A stretch of DNA of 64,000 nt from Ferrimicrobium acidiphilum DSM 19497 (GCF_000949255.1 NZ_JXUW01000010.1:20749-84748); one strand, 5' to 3'; positions 52,581 through 63,300 are shown, numbered from the stretch's first letter. The notes: a model not told the origin generated them from the sequence alone. Numbers and translations are program-made.

Positions 52581-53048
52581 TCACAAGCGGCCAATCGCAC
52601 CGGATAGAACATTCGATAGAACAGTCACGAGAATGTCGCGACCGATTCCGGCGACAGAATCGGCAGCCGAGCGGATCTTTGACTGCTTCGCTGGATCAGA
52701 TTCGTGGTAAGCGGCTTGTTGCAGAGCAGCCATGAATCGGTCCGCGTAAGTGTCGAGAGATGGCCATTGACCGACGGCCTGACGGGCAAGGGCGGTAACG
52801 CCGGTTATCCACTGCGAATCGGCGGTCAGTCCCGGGAGTGTCGTTTCCAGGAAAACATATTCATCTTTCAAAGCGGATAGCGCAACAAAGACATCATTTG
52901 GCTCCTTACCGCACCTTTCAGCGACCTGTGCACCGGTAAAACCAGCAAGTCCCCTTTCCTCGAAGAGCTCGATGACTGCTTCAAGTACTGGCAGGTCGCG
53001 ATCAAACCAAGTGGGTGCTACAGGCATATCAACTTGCCGCGGTAACAA
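52581..53048 (-). CDS. hypothetical protein with winged-helix-like N-terminus
   Basis: A 155-residue protein. The segment WFDRDLPVLEAVIELFEERG, then GFTGAQVAERCGKEPNDVF and VALSALKDEYVFLE, has the spacing of a short winged-helix domain, a form I recall in uncharacterised actinobacterial proteins. The C-terminal half (SLDTYADRFMAALQQAA, SVAGIGRDILVTVLSNVLSG) is helical. It is not a usual TetR or XRE protein. It lies directly before the IS110 repeats and may be native island cargo. Confidence 0.6.
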   Translation of the reverse strand: MLPRQVDMPVAPTWFDRDLPVLEAVIELFEERGLAGFTGAQVAERCGKEPNDVFVALSALKDEYVFLETTLPGLTADSQWITGVTALARQAVGQWPSLDTYADRFMAALQQAAYHESDPAKQSKIRSAADSVAGIGRDILVTVLSNVLSGAIGRL

Positions 53049-53088
53049 TACTTCATTCTAATCTCCCCAAGTCGTCCCGTCTCTAAAG

Positions 53089-53364
53089 TGTAATGCCTCC
53101 TACCAGGAAAAATAAGGACGACAAAACCTAAGCATCCGACGATGCGAGCTGGTCTTTGCGTTGTGAGATGCTCTGGCCTAGGCAACCCTCTCGGTTACGG
53201 TGACCTCAAACCCGAGAGCTTCAATCCGCTTGCTCAGTCGCTTTACCTGAACAGTTGGATCGTTGTGGCTCTCGAAGTAATTGGCACCTGTTTCTTCAGA
53301 TGTACAAAGGATAGCACAAGCATTACATGCATCTGTGGTGTGCGCTAGCTCATCAGGACTAAAG
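53089..53364. mobile_element. IS110 deletion derivative (276 bp), tandem to the full copy
   Basis: From TGTAATGCCTCCTACCAGG (53089) to 53281 this matches the right end and transposase 3' coding end of the neighbouring IS110 with scattered changes; then, after a gap, 53316-53364 match the left end of the full copy (46 of 49 bases). So it keeps both ends but lacks nearly all the transposase gene. It is head-to-tail with the full copy; CTAAAG precedes it, lies at the junction and ends the full copy. Confidence 0.75.
53316..53364. repeat. 49-bp direct repeat, left copy (IS110 left end)
   Basis: ACAAGCATTACATGCAT at the start and CATCAGGACTAAAG at the end match 54869-54917 in 46 of 49 bases. I read it as the left (transposase-5') end of the deletion derivative. 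The ATTACATGCAT part contains the palindrome ATGCAT. Confidence 0.8.
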
Positions 53365-53454
53365 TGTAATGCCTCCTACCAGGAAAGATAGGGACGACAA
53401 GACCTAGGCATCCGACGATGCGAAGGTGGTCTTTACGTTGTAGGATGCTGGGTC

Positions 53455-54693
53455 CTAGGCGACCCTCTCGGTTACGGTGACGTCAAACCCTAGAGCTTCA
53501 ATCCGCTTGGTCAGTCGCTTTACCTGAACAGTTGGATCGTTGTGGCTCTCGAAGTAATCAGCCCCTAGATCTTGATAGAGTTCGCCATTAGTGAGGAGAT
53601 GCCAGACGACGTTGAGCATGGAGTTGGCGACCGCGACCGCTGCCTTGTTGGGGCCTCGTCGCCTGGCGATACGTGCATACTGGGCAGATGCGTAGGTTCC
53701 CTTTGTGCGTGCCGCCGCCCGGGCAGCCTCTATCATCGTGCGTTTCAACGCAGGGGATCCATGTCTTGTACCCGCGGAGCGACGCTTGCCGGCTGACTCA
53801 TAACTAGCAGGTGCTAGTCCAGCCCAGGCACATAGATGTTCAGCAGTTGGGAACCTAGACATATCACCTCCAGTCTCAGCGATGATGACTTGTGCTGTGG
53901 TGGCAGAGATTCCCGGAATGGAGGATACCAGAGCGACGGCAGACTCAAAAGGGACGAGACGCTCGCAGATCTCTTGGGTGAGTGCCTCGATCGCGGCATC
54001 CAGATAGTCGATATGGTCGATGGTCTGTTTGGCGACGAAGGCATGGTGGGCTCCGAAGTGTCCATAGAGTGCCTCCTCGAGTTGAGGGATCTTGGCTCGC
54101 ATCCTGGACTTTGCCATCTGGGCCAGAACTGCGGGATCTCGTTCTCCCGCGATGAGTGCCTCGATGATCTCCCTCGATGAGGCGCTCCATACCGCAGAGG
54201 CGACCGAGGTGAGCTTGATGCCAGCATCTTGGAGAACCTTCTCGAGGCGTTGGATCTCCCTCGCCCTGGCATCAACCTGGGTCTTGCGATATCGGGTCAA
54301 CTCACGAAGTTCACGGATCTCAGGTGGAGGCACAAAGCTTGGTCGTACCATGCCATGGGCTGCGACATCTGCGAGCCACTCGGCATCTGAGAGATCCGTC
54401 TTTCTGCCAGGTACGTTCTTCACATGTTGTGCGTTACAGAGCCAGAGTTGGGGGAAGAGTCCCTCCAGTGTGTAGTACACCGGCTTCCAATATACGCCGG
54501 TTGCCTCCATCACCACGGTTGACACGCCAGCATCGATGAGGAACCGGGCCAAGTCCTCTAATCCTTTGCGTGTCGTGTTGAACGTCTCCTTGGAAAGGGT
54601 GACCATGCCATCTGGCTCTCGAACTCGCGTGCACGCAACGACGGTGTCACGGTGGACGTCAAGGCCACCCACTTTATCTGCTATCTCCTTCAT
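53455..54693 (-). CDS. IS110-family transposase (DEDD)
   Basis: A 412-residue transposase from the ATG at 54693 (MKEIADKVGGLDVHRDTVV), chosen because AAGGAGG lies seven bases upstream; the frame extends eight codons further. The N-terminal RuvC-like DEDD domain has GLDVHRDTVVA, VVMEATGVYWKPVYY and KTDLSDAEWLADVA; the C-terminal domain has SSIPGISATTAQVIIAETG, AWAGLAPASYESAGKR and the Ser-nucleophile region RHGSPALKRTMIEAA. Length and motifs are complete, so it is likely functional. It ends with FDVTVTERVA, and the same 3' coding end is duplicated in the adjacent deletion copy. Confidence 0.95.
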   Translation of the reverse strand: MKEIADKVGGLDVHRDTVVACTRVREPDGMVTLSKETFNTTRKGLEDLARFLIDAGVSTVVMEATGVYWKPVYYTLEGLFPQLWLCNAQHVKNVPGRKTDLSDAEWLADVAAHGMVRPSFVPPPEIRELRELTRYRKTQVDARAREIQRLEKVLQDAGIKLTSVASAVWSASSREIIEALIAGERDPAVLAQMAKSRMRAKIPQLEEALYGHFGAHHAFVAKQTIDHIDYLDAAIEALTQEICERLVPFESAVALVSSIPGISATTAQVIIAETGGDMSRFPTAEHLCAWAGLAPASYESAGKRRSAGTRHGSPALKRTMIEAARAAARTKGTYASAQYARIARRRGPNKAAVAVANSMLNVVWHLLTNGELYQDLGADYFESHNDPTVQVKRLTKRIEALGFDVTVTERVA

Positions 54694-54917
54694 CTCACCA
54701 CCTCCTTGGTGTTTCAAGGGGCCGTCTCGCCAGGGGGACTACAAGAAAGCGAAATCTAAAGTTCGTGCTCGAGGCGACAATAATTAGTCCTCCTGATTCC
54801 CCGCATCAGACTAAAGGCGCGCAACCAAGGCTGCAAGAAACGTTCGATGACTCACGAGGCGGTCCACTACAAGCATTACATGCATTTGTGGTGTTCGCTA
54901 GTTCATCAGGACTAAAG
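54694..54917 (-). ncRNA. candidate IS110 left-end bridge RNA region
   Basis: The 220 bp upstream of the transposase, ending in the 49-bp repeat at 54869-54917, contain no coding sequence. In IS110-group elements the bridge RNA with target- and donor-binding loops lies in this left end. It holds several short inverted matches (e.g. CGAGGCG / CGCCTCG-type pairs near 54765), but I could not fold it by eye with confidence. Expression is expected from the minus strand towards the transposase. Confidence 0.4.
54869..54917. repeat. 49-bp direct repeat, right copy (IS110 left end)
   Basis: Second copy of the left-end repeat (see 53316-53364), with three differences (C/T, G/T, C/T). It ends with CTAAAG at the outer boundary of the full IS110. 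Confidence 0.8.
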
Positions 54918-55945
54918 GAATAAGCGTACTCAACTACTCTGTCCAACAGTCTACGGAACGAAGTGAGCGCGCTCGTCAGCTCTAAGCGCGATCCTGTTTC
55001 CAGATCTGCTAGCGTTGCGTTCCAGTCCCGGAGTAGGCAATGCTGATCGCAAGTTTGGAGAACTCCTGAAAGACGAAGTGCTTAAACGCATCATAGATAT
55101 GGGACACCGGTGACATCTGTTGTGCACAGCCCACCTTGGCGTATCAAGGACGTACTTCTTGGCCTCACCGACCACAACTTACTAAGCCAGCTCACTTCTC
55201 CTAAATAACCGAATCTACCAGCAAGAATACCCGGAGTTATGCTCAGCTACTAGGAGCGTGAGTCAGAATCCGAAAATCCTGCGCATGAATGCCATCAGTC
55301 GCATTGTTATGCACTCGAACTGGGCGTATTTTAATTGTACATTTGGATTATGTATACTTATGCAGCCCTGGCCAATTCTGGCCCACACTCCTAGTCGACT
55401 GGAAACACTGCCCGCTACTGACAACTATGGCCAAATATCCCGCACCTTAACTATTTGCCCCGACTTGAGGAACGGGATTTGCGATCTGGGATTCAGTGAT
55501 GCGAATCCTCTCATCACGCGAAGGGTGTCGACTCTACCTCGCGACCAGGCTCTGGGTCCAATTGACGGCATTATATTACGCTTTATCGAGAACACGAGTA
55601 CTCGAGCTCGCGTAAAGGAAGAGGCTGCAGCCAAATTCCAGCCGTTGCGGATTCGATGAACGAAGTGTATGGACACAATGATGTACTGTCGGTGTGTGGG
55701 GCGGGCAATTTTCAGAGAATGGGCGAACTCGCTTCTTGTTAGTTCCCGGTTGCAATTCAGCTGAGTCATTGAGTAATCGGACGAGGCAGCACAGCAAGAC
55801 TGCGCAGAGCGTTAGTGGTGAACTATGACAAGAAATCGAGAGAAACGTGATAATACTGCACTACCGGCTAAGGCAATACCCCCTTGGAGGGTATATCGTG
55901 AAAACTCGCGATGATGGATCTGGAGCTCCTCGGGCAAGACTGAGT
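54918..55945. other. decayed island sequence downstream of the nuclease gene
   Basis: About 1 kb with no clear gene. A minus-strand frame near 54960-55175 gives pieces like SHIYDAFKHFVFQEFSKLA that look protein-like but are interrupted, so a decayed gene is possible. A plus-strand frame at 55258-55659 has no motif and is probably by chance. Confidence 0.35.
55876..55892 (-). terminator. hairpin downstream of the large nuclease gene
   Basis: ATACCC (55876 on) and GGGTAT (to about 55892) form a short inverted repeat about 55 bp after the stop of the minus-strand nuclease gene. No strong U-tract follows, so terminator activity is uncertain. Confidence 0.3.
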
Positions 55946-58900
55946 TCAGGCTGAGCCTATGGGGGTATGTCCGAGGCGGGGATCAGCGTCCGATTGCAAG
56001 ACGCCAGCCAGATCGTCTAGGACGGTGAAGGTGACTGGGACATCCTTCAGGAATGCCGCTGGTTCTACGCTTCGAGTGACCATTAGGGGGATTATTCTCC
56101 ATGGGCCTGAGGCCACTGGAGCCGACACAAGCGTTCTCGCCGCAGATGTATCGCTCTCGATAGCCTTGGCACGCGCCAAGAGTTTACCGATATAATCCTC
56201 GTCCTTTAGAAACTTGCCAATACGATCCCGAATCGTTCGAGCGGAAAACGCGCCCGAGACGTCCTTTACTTCACACACCCAGAGGCGGGACCGGGCGACA
56301 TCGGCGATCAATAAATCAATTTCACCCGGAAGTTGGAGTCCGAGTTTTCGAGCCTCGCTTTCGCGAATATTTTTCTTGTGGGGCAGATTTAGATTCGCGA
56401 CAACCTGCTCGGCCGCTCGCTCTAGGTCACGGTTCGCAACTTGGCGATACTCGTTGAAGGCATTCCGCACTGGTTCATGAACATCTAGAGGGTGCCAAGG
56501 GAGCCGACCCTCAAGCGCGTAGCGCAGATAGATTCCTTGGGTAGCGTATACCTGCCATGGAACGATGAGCAGCCTGTCGTTAAGCATTATCAGCGGTTTT
56601 ATCGCAAGTCGGTTACGGCGGCGATCCTGCTCCCAGTAGAGCACACGCTCATCGTGAAGTCGACTCGGCTCGAGAACCAGCCGATCAAGAGCTGCCTCTA
56701 TTTCTTCCTCGGGAAGTGAGGACCAGATCTGTGCCGCGTCGCGGAGCTCGGAGCGTAGAACGGAAACCACGCGATCCTCTCCAGATGTCCAGGTTATGGC
56801 GGTACCTAAAACTGCAGAGATACCATCGATACCTGTTCCGCAGTGCTGCAACATGACGCGATCAGCCGCTAGAAGTGAGCCAGGAACATTCATCGACGCA
56901 AGCCGGACAAATGGGTTTGGAAATTTCGGGCGCTCCTCATGAAGATGTATACGGCGAGCGGGCTCGAGCTTGTCGGAGTTGCGCAAGCGAAATCTATGCG
57001 CTCGATCGGCGGCCATATAACTCGGGATATCCACTTGGATCTGCGATCGATAACCCTGGCCCTCGGAATTTGGTTGCGAGACGTCCAAGGCGAGACCAGG
57101 GATTACGTGAGTGATGCCGTCTTCGCCAACCATCACCGCCAACTCGTGCAATCCGCGATCGGCCCCAGAAAGGGAGCTCCCGATTTGAATGGCGAGATAG
57201 GTAAGGTCAACAACTTCTGCAACATCGAATCTATCAGGGACCACTGAACCCACTGAGCTCCCAGCCAGTAGGAATTCCAAAAGGATCTCTAAGGGTCGAG
57301 TCTGCTCTGATGGATCAGGTGCATCAAGAGCAAGTGCCTGCCAGTTAGAACCCCAGGGAGCCGAGAGTGCAAGTTCTAATTCCGAACTTGCTCGAGCTCG
57401 TTCGCCGTGTGCATCATTGAGATGCTCCGCTACAACGTAAATGGCATCCTGTGACCATTCAGCTATCGCATGTTCTAACGCTAGATTTATCGCTGGTACG
57501 ATTTTGGTGTGACATAGTTCTACGGCGTCAGCACCAAGCAGTTCGCACGGCCCAACGCCGTTGCTCAGCACGGCAGCGGCCAACGCTCTCAGTGCACGTG
57601 CTTCGGTAGCGCGACTTCGCGGAAGACGCACCTGCCCTTTGGATCGAAAGTTCAGTGTTGTCTCTTTGGCCTGCAACATGCCGACAGGTGGGGCCGCGTC
57701 CCAAGCGGCAACGAATTCCTTGCGAACTAGGGGCCAATCCGCATCCTGTTGGACCTGATTTAGCTGATCGAGCCCGTACGCAAGTTCATTTCCAAGGGCC
57801 TGATGGGCCTTTTGAGGATCAGCGGCGAGTGATTCAAGCCAATCCGGCCCAAGGAGCAGGTTGATGATGGGTTGAGGTTCGGAAACGGTCCTGCAAGCGA
57901 TCCCAATGCAGTCGGTTCCCGCCCCCGGTGATCTCTTAGCCGTAAACTCCAGAATGATTCTCAGAGGGCGACCGCCTGGGAGTGCAATTCCGGCTGAGAC
58001 TGTGGGAAAGTTGGCACAGGTTAGAAGTATCCCATCCGCGACGCCAACGCCAAAGCTAGGGTCCATCCCAAGATCAACCAGACCTTGGTGGAGAGAGGTG
58101 GAGATGATTAGTGGTGGTTGAGCCAAGATGAGATATGCCTGACGTTGTTCTGTCCACATACTTGCCTGACCAGGTTCGTCCAAGTGCGCAATACGCCACT
58201 GTGAAATGGAGGGAAGTCCTGCGGCAGTGAGTACGGCTTCAATCGGTTCCCAAGCCACGGAGGTTAACCAGGCTTCGTCATCTACTGCACCGATGATGGC
58301 AAGCGCACTATCGGAGGCACCCGTTGGATTCAACACTCCGGTAGTTTTCCAACGGCTCCAAATGTCTATTGCATCGAGAGCGAAAAGGCTTTCAACGCCA
58401 GGCATTGTAACTAATTCGTCAAGGAACTGAAAGATCAGGTCCAAACCAAGTTCGCTCTGCTGAGCATCTAATTTGATTGAGGCCAGATCTTCAACGTGCA
58501 GAAATGCAATCCCAGGACGATCGGCAGGCTTGAGCTGCAGTGGTCCACCGTAAAGCGCAACCCGGTGCACCGTAGCTGTGTGTTCGATCGACCCATCAAC
58601 TTCACGAAGCTGCTGAATACCGATCTGACGTAGTTCTTCCTCAGTCTCTTCGATAGCATGAATTAAGCCGATACCATCCAAAGCAGCGATGACGCGGAAG
58701 AGGAAGATATGTCGTTTATCTGGAGATTCAGCTAGAACAGGAAAATGTTGGGGTGTTAGGGATGACCCGGCATCATGCGGAACATCAGGCGGGTCTTCTA
58801 GGAGCTGCGTAGTGCGACCAAATATTTGTAGGGTTTGAAACATCGTGTAATCTTGCAGCGCTTTGAGCGATCGCTCGTCGGAAGCTGCTTCCGCGGCAAG

Positions 58901-59812
58901 AACCTGCATCGCGGCAGAGAGTCCACTCAAAACGAACGCTGCCGGGACGGAGTGACATCTTAATGATCTAATAGCGAGGGTGGTTCCCAGTGGTTCGGCC
59001 ATAGGTCCTAGGTTGAGCTGATAGCTGTCACTTGCGAGGGTGGCCCACTCCCAGGCGCGAGCGGAGCGAGCGGGATTTGAGCAATTTCCAATCCAGAGTT
59101 CGGGTACTGCTTTCATCTCTAAATCGGGATCGAACTCTCCTGGCTCAAAAGCTATGGGGGTGGTTGCGATTCGGACTGAACGCTCTTGAGCCGATTCATC
59201 GTCTGGCTCTGGCGTGTCCTTTGGCAATGGCCCCGTGGGCCAATGAGGAGAAATCAGACCAATTCGCCAATCTGAATAGCGGAGTGCCACCTCCAACAAG
59301 TCAGTAAGACTAAATTGATGTCTCTCAAGAACAAACGGATCGATGGCCCTGGCTATGGACTCGGTCATTCGAAGCAATTTCGACGGATCAGCAAATGAGC
59401 CGGGGTGTATCCGCAGGCGGTCTTGGCCGACCGCATAACGAACAACCAACCGTGGATCAGGGGACCAATAGTCTTCGAGGTAGCTCAATTGGGGTGCGGC
59501 TTGGCGAGCCGCCACCAGGAGCCTAGGTAGGTCGGCCGGTTGCGCCTGGACCGAGCCAAGTGGACGACGTGTGACGGCACGCAGCCAGAGGAGTGAGAGC
59601 GATGGCAGGCGATGCCCGCATCCTGGAGAATCCGCAGCGGCCGATATCAACGCGATCAGAGACTCAGGCTCAAGTGTGGCAAAGACGTGATCGAGCTTAG
59701 CCCATCTAACTCGTGACCAATTGATATTCTGAAGGTCAACACTTCTCACTGTTCTCGAGTTGCGTGAACCCTTGCGCCATCGCGGTGATTTTGATCGCTT
59801 TGCCTTACTCAT
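55946..59812 (-). CDS. giant protein with C-terminal PD-(D/E)XK nuclease motif, function unknown
   Basis: A 1288-residue protein from the ATG at 59812 (start basic: MSKAKRSKSPRWRKGSRNSR). Most of it is soluble and alpha-helical with no recognised domain. A region at about 1150-1190 reads LQLPGEIDLLIAD then RLWVCEVKDVSG: D1166 and E1181-x-K1183 have the spacing of a PD-(D/E)XK nuclease catalytic site. No helicase, methyltransferase or specificity domain is seen. It lies among mobile-element remnants, between IS110 and a relaxase. A single-protein defence or toxin role is plausible, but other nuclease uses (repair, RNA processing) are possible. Confidence 0.75.
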   Translation of the reverse strand: MSKAKRSKSPRWRKGSRNSRTVRSVDLQNINWSRVRWAKLDHVFATLEPESLIALISAAADSPGCGHRLPSLSLLWLRAVTRRPLGSVQAQPADLPRLLVAARQAAPQLSYLEDYWSPDPRLVVRYAVGQDRLRIHPGSFADPSKLLRMTESIARAIDPFVLERHQFSLTDLLEVALRYSDWRIGLISPHWPTGPLPKDTPEPDDESAQERSVRIATTPIAFEPGEFDPDLEMKAVPELWIGNCSNPARSARAWEWATLASDSYQLNLGPMAEPLGTTLAIRSLRCHSVPAAFVLSGLSAAMQVLAAEAASDERSLKALQDYTMFQTLQIFGRTTQLLEDPPDVPHDAGSSLTPQHFPVLAESPDKRHIFLFRVIAALDGIGLIHAIEETEEELRQIGIQQLREVDGSIEHTATVHRVALYGGPLQLKPADRPGIAFLHVEDLASIKLDAQQSELGLDLIFQFLDELVTMPGVESLFALDAIDIWSRWKTTGVLNPTGASDSALAIIGAVDDEAWLTSVAWEPIEAVLTAAGLPSISQWRIAHLDEPGQASMWTEQRQAYLILAQPPLIISTSLHQGLVDLGMDPSFGVGVADGILLTCANFPTVSAGIALPGGRPLRIILEFTAKRSPGAGTDCIGIACRTVSEPQPIINLLLGPDWLESLAADPQKAHQALGNELAYGLDQLNQVQQDADWPLVRKEFVAAWDAAPPVGMLQAKETTLNFRSKGQVRLPRSRATEARALRALAAAVLSNGVGPCELLGADAVELCHTKIVPAINLALEHAIAEWSQDAIYVVAEHLNDAHGERARASSELELALSAPWGSNWQALALDAPDPSEQTRPLEILLEFLLAGSSVGSVVPDRFDVAEVVDLTYLAIQIGSSLSGADRGLHELAVMVGEDGITHVIPGLALDVSQPNSEGQGYRSQIQVDIPSYMAADRAHRFRLRNSDKLEPARRIHLHEERPKFPNPFVRLASMNVPGSLLAADRVMLQHCGTGIDGISAVLGTAITWTSGEDRVVSVLRSELRDAAQIWSSLPEEEIEAALDRLVLEPSRLHDERVLYWEQDRRRNRLAIKPLIMLNDRLLIVPWQVYATQGIYLRYALEGRLPWHPLDVHEPVRNAFNEYRQVANRDLERAAEQVVANLNLPHKKNIRESEARKLGLQLPGEIDLLIADVARSRLWVCEVKDVSGAFSARTIRDRIGKFLKDEDYIGKLLARAKAIESDTSAARTLVSAPVASGPWRIIPLMVTRSVEPAAFLKDVPVTFTVLDDLAGVLQSDADPRLGHTPIGSA

Positions 59813-60323
59813 GCCTCAATCATCCTAAATGTTTTAGTCCTACCTCCTGAGACCGGGTGCAACACTATCGTTCCAAGAGTCGGTATCCATACCTAAACCA
59901 ACCCATCCATGAGGGGCATAATTTTGTCTTCGCACAGGGTGGCAGCGCAATTCGACGGTGGAACCAAGGCGCTCTCACGCTGCGTAAGTGTTCCGCTCTT
60001 GGCTCGCGCATATCTACGAGCACTGATGTATACGCTAATGCAATGTTAAATTGGAGTGGTGAACTATTTGATCGACCCGAAATGCGGGCAGATCGACCAG
60101 AGCAGATAATGGTGAGGTTATGTTCCGGGAAGAGGCACACCAAGTGAGAAGTAAATCCTTGCACTATTTCAGAGCGGATGACACGGCCCAAGAGACATGG
60201 CTACAGGGTAAGCGGACCGTCCGTGGAACACGGCCTGTTAATTTTGTCACAGGGCAATCGCTAAATGCTTTGTCTTGGCGAATGCTAGGCGCGGGTGGTT
60301 GAGCCCATTATTTCACGTTTGAT
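59813..60323. other. non-coding stretch between nuclease and relaxase genes
   Basis: About 510 bp. It should hold the promoter of the nuclease gene; its start follows AGGATGATTGAGGC. Plus- and minus-strand frames here (e.g. 59857-60147) have no motif. Confidence 0.35.
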
Positions 60324-63300
60324 TCACAGCGCGAAGTTATCGCTCGCTCCTTCTTTTGCAGCCAATTTAGAGTCCAGACCGACGGCATGGATATCGTCCG
60401 AGTTCCCCGTTCCAATCTTCCCACAACCGAGCCTGATAGCATCCCTCGCTGCGGAGCTAGCCCGCCTCCACTGCCCAAGCTGTTCGATGCTATCGACGTG
60501 TGACTCATTGCCGATGACCGTCTTACCGGTGATGTTCCACCGTTCCCGATAGGCGGCAATCGTCGCGACGTTTACCAACCACGCTGCTTGGTGTGTTGGA
60601 TCTGATGGCATCTGCCCGAGTAGTTGTACCCACTTGGCCCGCTCCTCTATAGCCCGCTCAGCGAGTGCGATCGCACGCTCTTCGATTGCACGCTCACGCT
60701 CGATGAGGGCTTGGCCCAGGTCTGGATCGGTCACCTCGGTAGCCCTTGGGATGAGCCCTGCGATGAGGTTGGTTGCCCCCATGCGCTTGCTGCCATGCTT
60801 GTGCGTCCAACTCGCTACTCGGTTAGCTAACACCGCCGCTAGATCATCGGCATCATCGAGTTGGCGTGCTGTAACGAGTGTTGGGAAGTCATCGTCGATG
60901 TCAATCCCACGAGCCTTTGCGCCTCGAAGCGCTGAGAGCAGTGGTCCATATGCTGAGCTCTCTCGAATCTGTTCCAGGTGTTCATCCGTTAGTCCCGAGC
61001 GAGCAAGTAATTCGTTCCATCGCTCCTCCTCGGCGACTCTTGCGATGGTCTCATACTCCCCATGGAGTCGGATGATCCCCTCTGCTTCTTCGTGTTCTTT
61101 CCGGATCATCTCATGGGCTCCCAGCTCTGATCCCTGGTTGGCAAGACAGGTGATAAGGACCTGGCGAGCAGATTGTACTTCGGTCGTCCCCTCATGTGCA
61201 GTGGCGGGATCTGGGTCATAGTGGGTATCGACATAGAGCAGGTTTGCTTCTCTCCCTCTCGTAGCTGCGACGTAGAGAACCTCTCGTGGAGTTGTACTGG
61301 TAATCATCGCATGGGCGGTATCGAGAGTTCTTCCCTGTGCCCGATACGCAGTCGTGGCATAGGCCAGCTCGACGTGTTTGGCCACATAGTCAGACGGCAA
61401 TATGGCTTCGCCTCTTCCTCCAAGGCGTCTGATGCTCATAGTGCCGTCGTTACTGGTCGCTATTACCTGCCAACGATCACCGTTCTTCACCCACCCCTTG
61501 CCGGTTGTTAGCAGGCGATTGTTCTCTCGGGTCACCACCTCATCACCAACCCCAGCGATAGTCCCATCGACCAAGCTCAACCCCGCCGCTGTGACCTCCC
61601 CTGCGGCCACCCTGTCTGCCCTGGCTCGGTTGTTCAACTCGGTGACCGTGTCGGTGTCCCCTGCGATCATGAGCGAGTCCTTGCCTGCTGTGACGTCGCT
61701 CCTCCAGGCCTGATAGATTGCCTCGATCAACTCCTCGCGTTCGCCCTCTTTGATCCTTTCGTGCGTCTCATAGGCATCGATCACCTCCTCGTCACCAACA
61801 CGTAGCTCCATGCTCGCCGTTCTCTCCCATGCATGGACAAAGCGGCGCACATCGCTCAAGGTTGCTACCATGTCGCCTCGCTCTCGCACCAAGGATCCAA
61901 ACATCCCACCGGCTGTAATGCTCGAGATCTGGGCGGGATCTCCGACCAGCAACACCTTGGCATCGGCCTCGCAGGCTGCACTGACGAGTTCATCTAGTGC
62001 AAAGGTTCCAATAAGAGATGCCTCATCGATGATGACCAACTGACCGGGGTGAAAGCGCCATCGGGTAAGCAGCCCGTCTAGCCTTTCGATCTCTCTCTGG
62101 CGAGTAGCTCCTGGTTCTGGAGCATCTGGAATGACCGGGGTAAGGCTGGCCAGACGATCCCGTTCTGCCTGTCTCCCGGCACCCTGTCGCCACTCATGGA
62201 GCCACTTGGCGGTGTTCTCGGTCTCGACGCCAAGCTCATCGGCTAGCACCTGGGCAGCCGTTGCCGATGGAGCTAGCCCAATAACGCTCCCTGGTCCATG
62301 CTCTAGCTCCCAAGCAGTACGAAGGCCAGCCATCGTCGTCGTCTTGCCTGTACCCGCGGGTCCAACGAGTAGATCAAGGCGACGAGTGGAGGTGGCGATC
62401 ACCTCAACCGCCAGGGCCTGATCGGAGCTCATAGTAAAGTCTCTCCCTGCTAGGTTGACCTCAGCTACTGCCTTGACGGTGCTGACTGAAACGATGGGGG
62501 CATCGAGGGATCGTGACGCCCGAAACAGATCTGCCTCGGCATCCAAGAGGATTGCGGTCGTATAGAGATGGCGCTCCTTTGGTCGCATCCGAGAGGTACC
62601 GTCTGCTCTTTGAAATCGCTCAGGTAGATGATAGAGCTCAGGTGAGCTGATCTGGATCGCCTCAGCCAGGGCGATCTCTGTCGTTCGCTCAGCTACCGCC
62701 ACCCGGTCATCGGGACTGACAAAACGTAACCCCTGGAGTTGACGATGGACCTCGGCTAGGACGTTTGTGCGCCCAAAGGTGGCGTGACGCTCTGAGACCC
62801 TCTCCAATGCCAACCTCGCAACTTCTTGGAGCATCTCTTCACTGAGACTGCCGGCGCGCAGTAGTGGCAACTCGTTGCGATTCGCCAGGCCGGCAACGAA
62901 GGTAGTTGGGTCATCATCGAGGTAGCGGGCTGCGCGTTGGCGCCAGTCATCTGTCATCTCGGCGAGGCTGCGATGCACCTTGTCCTGACGGGTCTCGAGA
63001 TTAGCCTGTTGGGCGAGGCGTACTGATTCGACCGCACTGGGGGCTCGTCCATGAGCCAGAGTGAATTGCTCTACGAGGTGTGTCTTGTGCTCTCTAACCG
63101 CTGCTACCCGCTGTGAGAACTCCTCCATGAGATCGGTTGGCACTCCTATCATCTCAGACTTTGGCATCCCACCTGGGGTCACCCTCTCTTCCCAGCCAAC
63201 CCCGAGGGCCTCGGTGAGAAGGTCAGACAGTACTCCTTCGTGCATCAAGCCAAGGGTCACGATGGACTTATACAGGCCACTGCCATCGAGGGTTCGCCAC

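Larger units (their letters stand above)
53365..54917 (-). mobile_element. IS110-family insertion sequence, full copy (1.55 kb)
   Basis: Bounded by TGTAATGCC at 53365 and CTAAAG at 54917. The element contains a transposase of normal length and about 220 bp of non-coding left end upstream of it. IS110 elements have no classic inverted repeats; they use a bridge RNA encoded in the non-coding end to pick target and donor, consistent with the layout. Flanks show CTAAAG at each end, probably the core target sequence. Confidence 0.8.

Noticed and set aside
53142..53348. A 68-codon plus frame in the IS110 deletion copy
   Set aside because: It is the antisense of the duplicated transposase 3' end, not a gene.
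53316..54917. CRISPR array suspected from the 49-bp direct repeats and TTGCATC clusters
   Set aside because: Only two repeats, 1.5 kb apart, with a transposase between; no regular spacers and no cas genes.
55258..55659. A 133-codon plus frame downstream of the nuclease gene
   Set aside because: No ribosome site or motif; the frame overlaps an equally weak opposite frame.
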